From positions 36,058,540 through 36,122,539 of the forward strand of contig NC_087063.1 in NCBI RefSeq assembly GCF_963678635.1: a stretch of 64,000 nt of DNA, written 5' to 3'. This document shows, in pieces, positions 60,289 to 64,000 of this stretch (position 1 is its first letter; each line of letters begins with the position of its first letter). The stretch is from Symsagittifera roscoffensis (taxonomy: Eukaryota; Xenacoelomorpha; Acoela; Convolutidae). Below the pieces are notes generated by a model. That model was not told where the DNA came from, did no database searches, and saw only the letters and a program-made list of their open reading frames with translations. The translations under genes and the position numbers were made by a program.

Positions 60289-60871
60289 GTTCCGACTTTC
60301 GATACGAAAAGAACGGAATATTTGTGCTCGGGGTGGGTTTTTTTCTTCAGACAAATTTCGACTTTTTAACTAGCCATTTTTGACGGAATTTTTTTCATCA
60401 TTCGAAAGCTGTTATTGTCTTGAGCTCGAATTTGAGAAGATATTTCACCTGTAATTATTTTTCGTAAAGTGACGGGGGTTTAAAGGTTGCCATTTTGGCC
60501 AATTTGAGACAATTAACGCGCGATATATTTCGCGCTATTAACGCGCGATATATTTCGCGCTATTAACATGTAAGCGGAGAGTTAATCCGTCTTGGAAATT
60601 GTTCCAAATTGGTTGAAAGACGCTTATTTGCCAGGATTGATTTGTTACAAGGAGTGAATTCTATCCTTTTGTACTTTATATGGCGTGTGGGGGATGATTT
60701 TCATTTTAAAAAAATCAAATTATACCCAAAAAAAATTCATTTTGTTTTATTTCATTTAATTTTTTAATGCTATTACTGCTCCATAAACCTTAAAAGGCAG
60801 TCGGAACATTTAGGGCTTCGCCCTGATACGAGCAGTCTTGTCGGTTTTTTTTTCATATCTAAAGTCGGAAC
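60289..60871 (+). mobile_element. Helentron-like non-autonomous element, copy 2 (583 bp)
   Basis: Bounded by an 11-bp perfect inverted repeat: GTTCCGACTTT at 60289 and AAAGTCGGAAC ending at 60871. The interior holds a 26-bp tandem pair, each half able to fold (GCGCGA/TCGCGC), and the 3' hairpin TAGGGC-TTC-GCCCTG. No target duplication is visible, which fits Helitron/Helentron insertion better than a cut-and-paste MITE. The class is inference. Confidence 0.65.
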
Positions 60872-61899
60872 AGTAACACCTATGTGTAAAATCTGCGAAC
60901 GGTTCTGTCAAGAACTTGAAAAAAGCTACTCGTTCTTCCACAGAATTAGTTCAAAAAAAAACTTCTCAAGCCACAACTTGCTTTTCAAATCATGATCCAA
61001 CAATGAGAAAAATTTCAAAAATTTTAATCTTTTTCTATCTAAAACTCAAAAAATATATAGATGGACTTGATTTTTGTAAAAAAAAATGAACAGTAAAAAT
61101 TTTGAGAATCTGTATTAATTTGTAGCTGTGAACAATTTTTTGCGATTGATCAAGGTGAAGCATGAAAAACAAAGTGGGCTTTAGACTGAAACATTGAACA
61201 ATTGACAATGAGTGAAATCAAACCAACCTTAGTGGGGAGATTTATTTAGTCTTTAAATTAAAAAAAAAAGTAAAGCAACGCTAAATTGAAGGTTATGATA
61301 GAAAAAAAGTGTTCCTAAATGCAAAAATTTGGTCTTGCCTTGTCGTGAAAGTTATTTTATTTGAAAATCTCTAAAACATATTTTTGTTTTATAAGTCAAT
61401 TTTCTTCAGCCTACCTCAAAGGAAGTGTAAATTTTAGGTAGGTTTAAAAGATGAAAAAAGACTGAGAGTTTCAAAAAAGAGTTTTCCGTTCCAGAAAAAA
61501 AACTAACGCATGAAAGGTATAAGAAATCAGTAATATTACTAAAAACCTCTAACAGATTTTATCAAATGTCTCAAAAAGAAAAAACAGTGGAAAAGTTTCA
61601 TGAAAAAAACCGCCGAAAAATTGATTTAATTCAACTATCTTTTTTTAATTGTCCTCTACGGATCACTAGCCGTGGATTTTTCCACTGTTTAACTAGTTTC
61701 TAAATTCACATCCAAAGATCACCTGCATAATTAATTATTTTTTTACAATGTTTTACTGTAATAGTTTCATGTGAAAAAGGACTGAGAGGTTGCCATTTCA
61801 TAAAACCATATCATACAGTGCCGGGATGGAGAAAAATTTTCATTGTTTTGAAAATTGTACTATATCCAATAACCATGTAGGCAAAATTACGTCTAAGTA

Positions 61900-62314
61900 C
61901 AGGGGCGGATCTAGGATTTTCTCGAGGGGGGCGGATTTTCAAAAAGAAATAGAAAATTTTGACGACCTTTTTTTTGAGCTCTCCCAAAGCACTGTTTTGC
62001 CCATATTTTGGCAAAATTTTCTGCGCCGCAGGCAAGTTTTTGAAAAAAAAATCGAAAAAAGCGTATTTAGGCACTTTTTGGAAAATTTTGACCAAAAAAT
62101 TGCGTTTTTTTTTGGGCGCGCGCTCCCCCCTCAAAATTAGTAAATATTGGCGCCAAGGGCGCCTTTAGAAAAATTTTAGGGTCGGTCGGCCAAAAATGGA
62201 TTTCTTAAAAAGTACCAAAGGGGGGACCCTTTGGGTCGGCAGGGTGTCGAATCCCTGAGGGGAGTGGGCGTCCGCACCATCCCCCCGCACCCCCCCCCCC
62301 TAAATCAGCCCCAG
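61900..62314 (+). mobile_element. hAT-like MITE, 415 bp, with 8-bp target duplication
   Basis: TCTAAGTA stands at 61892-61899 and 62315-62322. The ends are CAGGGGCGGATCTAGG and, from the other side, CTGGGGCTGATTTAGG. An 8-bp duplication and CAG-type ends are the hallmark of hAT elements. Frames of up to 116 codons inside it read through on both strands and are not considered genes. A relative in the other orientation sits in intron 3 of gene A. Confidence 0.85.
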
Positions 62315-62756
62315 TCTAAGTATCTTTATTGTAAAAAACTTTCAGAAGGATAAAGTTGTAGAACACCGCCGGGGAAATTGCTCAATCAGTAACCTAAATT
62401 GAACAAAAACTGGCTATTCGTTTGCCGCATATAAATCAAAACTGGTAAGTCGCAGCGCGGATTCGAAATTTACTTTTGGTTTGATATCATAAACAATCAA
62501 ATAGGTGTGTATATGAGTGCATAAAGACTACGCTATCCTCAGTTTGCGCACAAAGTTGTAAGATTTCACCGCGATTTCAATCTGCTACATTTTCCATTCT
62601 CGAATCGTGACCTTTTTATTAACAATGCTATGTCCTACAACGGCATTGGGTTTTCCCTCAAGACGCTCAAACAACAAAAGAAGTCAAATTTTTGAGATTT
62701 CTTGCATAGTTGTTCAGATTTCAAAGTTATGACTTTGAAGAGTTTCCTGAAAACTG

Positions 62757-64000
62757 GCAGTCTTGTTCTATTTGGCGTATATTGGTTAAAAGGTATAAGT
62801 CAGTTAGTATTATTTCAGTATTCAGAGTATGAGAGAAAAACAAATTGTCAAAACAACGAAACGTAGGATTTAACTTACAGAAGGTTATAACATAACCTTA
62901 ATTGTTCCGACTTTCGATACGAAAAGAACGGAATATTTGTGCTCGGGGTGGGTTTTTTTCTTCAGACAAATTTCGACTTTTTAACTAGCCATTTTTGACG
63001 GAATTTTTTTCATCATTCGAAAGCTGTTATTGTCTTGAGCTCGAATTTGAGAAGATATTTCACCTGTAATTATTTTTCGTAAAGTTACGGGGGTTTAAAG
63101 GTTGCCATTTTGGCCAATTTGAGACAATTAACGCGCGATATATTTCGCGCTATTAACGCGCGATATATTTCGCGCTATTAACATGTAAGCGGAGAGTTAA
63201 TCCGTCTTGGAAATTGTTCCAAATTGGTTGAAAGACGCTTATTTGCCAGGATTGATTTGTTACAAGGAGTGAATTCTATCCTTTTGTACTTTATATGGCG
63301 TGTGGGGGATGATTTTCATTTTAAAAAAATCAAATTATACCCAAAAAAAAATTCATTTTGTTTTATTTCATTTAATTTTTTAATGCTATTACTGCTCCAT
63401 AAACCTTAAAAGGCAGTCGGAACATTTAGGGCTTCGCCCTGATACGAGCAGTCTTGTCGGTTTTTTTTCATATCTAAAGTCGGAACAGTAACACCTATGT
63501 GTAAAATCTGCGAACGGTTCTGTCAAGAACTTGAAAAAAGCTACTCGTTCTTCCACAGAATTAGTTCAAAAAAAAACTTCTCAAGCCACAACTTGCTTTT
63601 CAAATCATGATCCAACAATGAGAAAAATTTCAAAAATTTTAATCTTTTTCTATCTAAAACTCAAAAAATATATAGATGGACTTGATTTTTGTAAAAAAAA
63701 AAATGAACAGTAAAAATTTTGAGAATCTGTATTATTTGTAGCTGTGAACAATTTTTTGCGATTGATCAAGGTGAAGCATGAAAAACAAAGTGGGCTTTAG
63801 ACTGAAACATTGAACAATTGACAATGAGTGAAATCAAACCAACCTTAGCGGGGAGATTTATTTAGTCTTTAAATTAAAAAAAAAAAGTAAAGCAACGCTA
63901 AATTGAAGGTTATGGTAGAAAAAAAGTGTTCCTAAATGCAAAAATTTGGTCTTGCCTTGTCGTGAAAGTTATTTTATTTGAAAATCTCTAAAACATATTT
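62757..64000. repeat. 2,615-bp tandem duplication, second unit (cut by window end)
   Basis: Parallels 60142-61385 with isolated substitutions and one-base indels in A or T runs. Whether a second MITE follows cannot be seen. Confidence 0.9.
62904..63486 (+). mobile_element. Helentron-like non-autonomous element, copy 3 (583 bp)
   Basis: Duplicate of the copy at 60289-60871 carried in the second tandem unit, with the same inverted ends, internal GCGCGATATATTTCGCGC pair and 3' hairpin. Confidence 0.65.

Larger units (their letters stand above)
60142..62756. repeat. 2,615-bp tandem duplication, first unit
   Basis: GCAGTCTTGTTCTATTTGG occurs at 60142 and 62757, and from there the sequences run parallel with very few differences to the window end. 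The unit holds one Helentron-like element and one hAT MITE. The repeat boundary falls within the 3' end of Helentron-like copy 1. Confidence 0.9.

Noticed and set aside
61790..62140. 116-codon plus-strand frame and 107-codon minus-strand frame
   Set aside because: Both run through the hAT MITE and its flank, are Phe/Lys-rich from poly-A/T and have no motif; they are by-products of the element.
59000..64000. Exons 4 and 5 of gene B within the window
   Set aside because: No acceptor followed by coding similar to gene A's EDCFISAIGY or to the membrane span was found; they are presumed to lie beyond 64000.

Overview
The window is AT-rich nuclear DNA from an animal, almost certainly an invertebrate: there are GT-AG introns with phased small exons, a decayed Polinton/Maverick (a large virus-like self-synthesising transposon), a jockey/CR1-like LINE, hAT-type MITEs and Helitron/Helentron-like repeats. 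No rRNA, tRNA, CRISPR or bacterial-style operon is seen. The species cannot be told from the sequence.

Layout. 1-3.4 kb: gene-free, with a small minisatellite and an old repeat relic. About 3.5-15.6 kb: a broken Polinton. On the minus strand lie pieces of a major capsid-type protein, a minor capsid/penton-type protein, an rve integrase, a small conserved Polinton protein, a packaging ATPase, and several open but unrecognised reading frames. On the plus strand lies the N-terminal part of the protein-primed DNA polymerase B. All carry stops or frameshifts. A 159-bp MITE sits directly after the polymerase break. 16.57-19.96 kb (+): an apparently intact five-exon gene (gene A, 380 aa) for a secreted-then-anchored, cysteine-rich type I membrane protein of unknown family.

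20.5-44.6 kb: a higher-order tandem array. Three modules, called here R (non-coding), P (a dead fragment of Polinton polymerase B, minus strand) and Q (non-coding), are arranged R-P-Q-P / R-P-Q-P-Q-P / R-P-Q-P-Q-P, with a recent period of 8,975 bp between the second and third R. Eight P copies share the same disabling changes, so amplification followed inactivation.

47.07 kb to the right edge (+): gene B, a diverged paralogue of gene A with the same exon phases and matching cysteines. Its first three exons are at 47.07, 47.60 and 58.65 kb; the rest lies beyond the window. Its intron 2 has swollen to 10.9 kb (177 bp in gene A) and holds a LINE flanked by 394-bp direct repeats, a 325-bp tandem duplication, decayed minisatellites and hairpins. 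Its intron 3 holds Helentron-like elements, a hAT MITE with a clean 8-bp target duplication, and a 2,615-bp tandem duplication that runs off the window.

The best candidates for something undescribed are the A/B gene pair (a cysteine-rich receptor-like family with no recognised relatives), the polymerase-fragment array lying between the two paralogues, the LINE with an extremely long flanking duplication, and three long near-perfect hairpins. Family names rest on motif recognition by eye; no database search was run.
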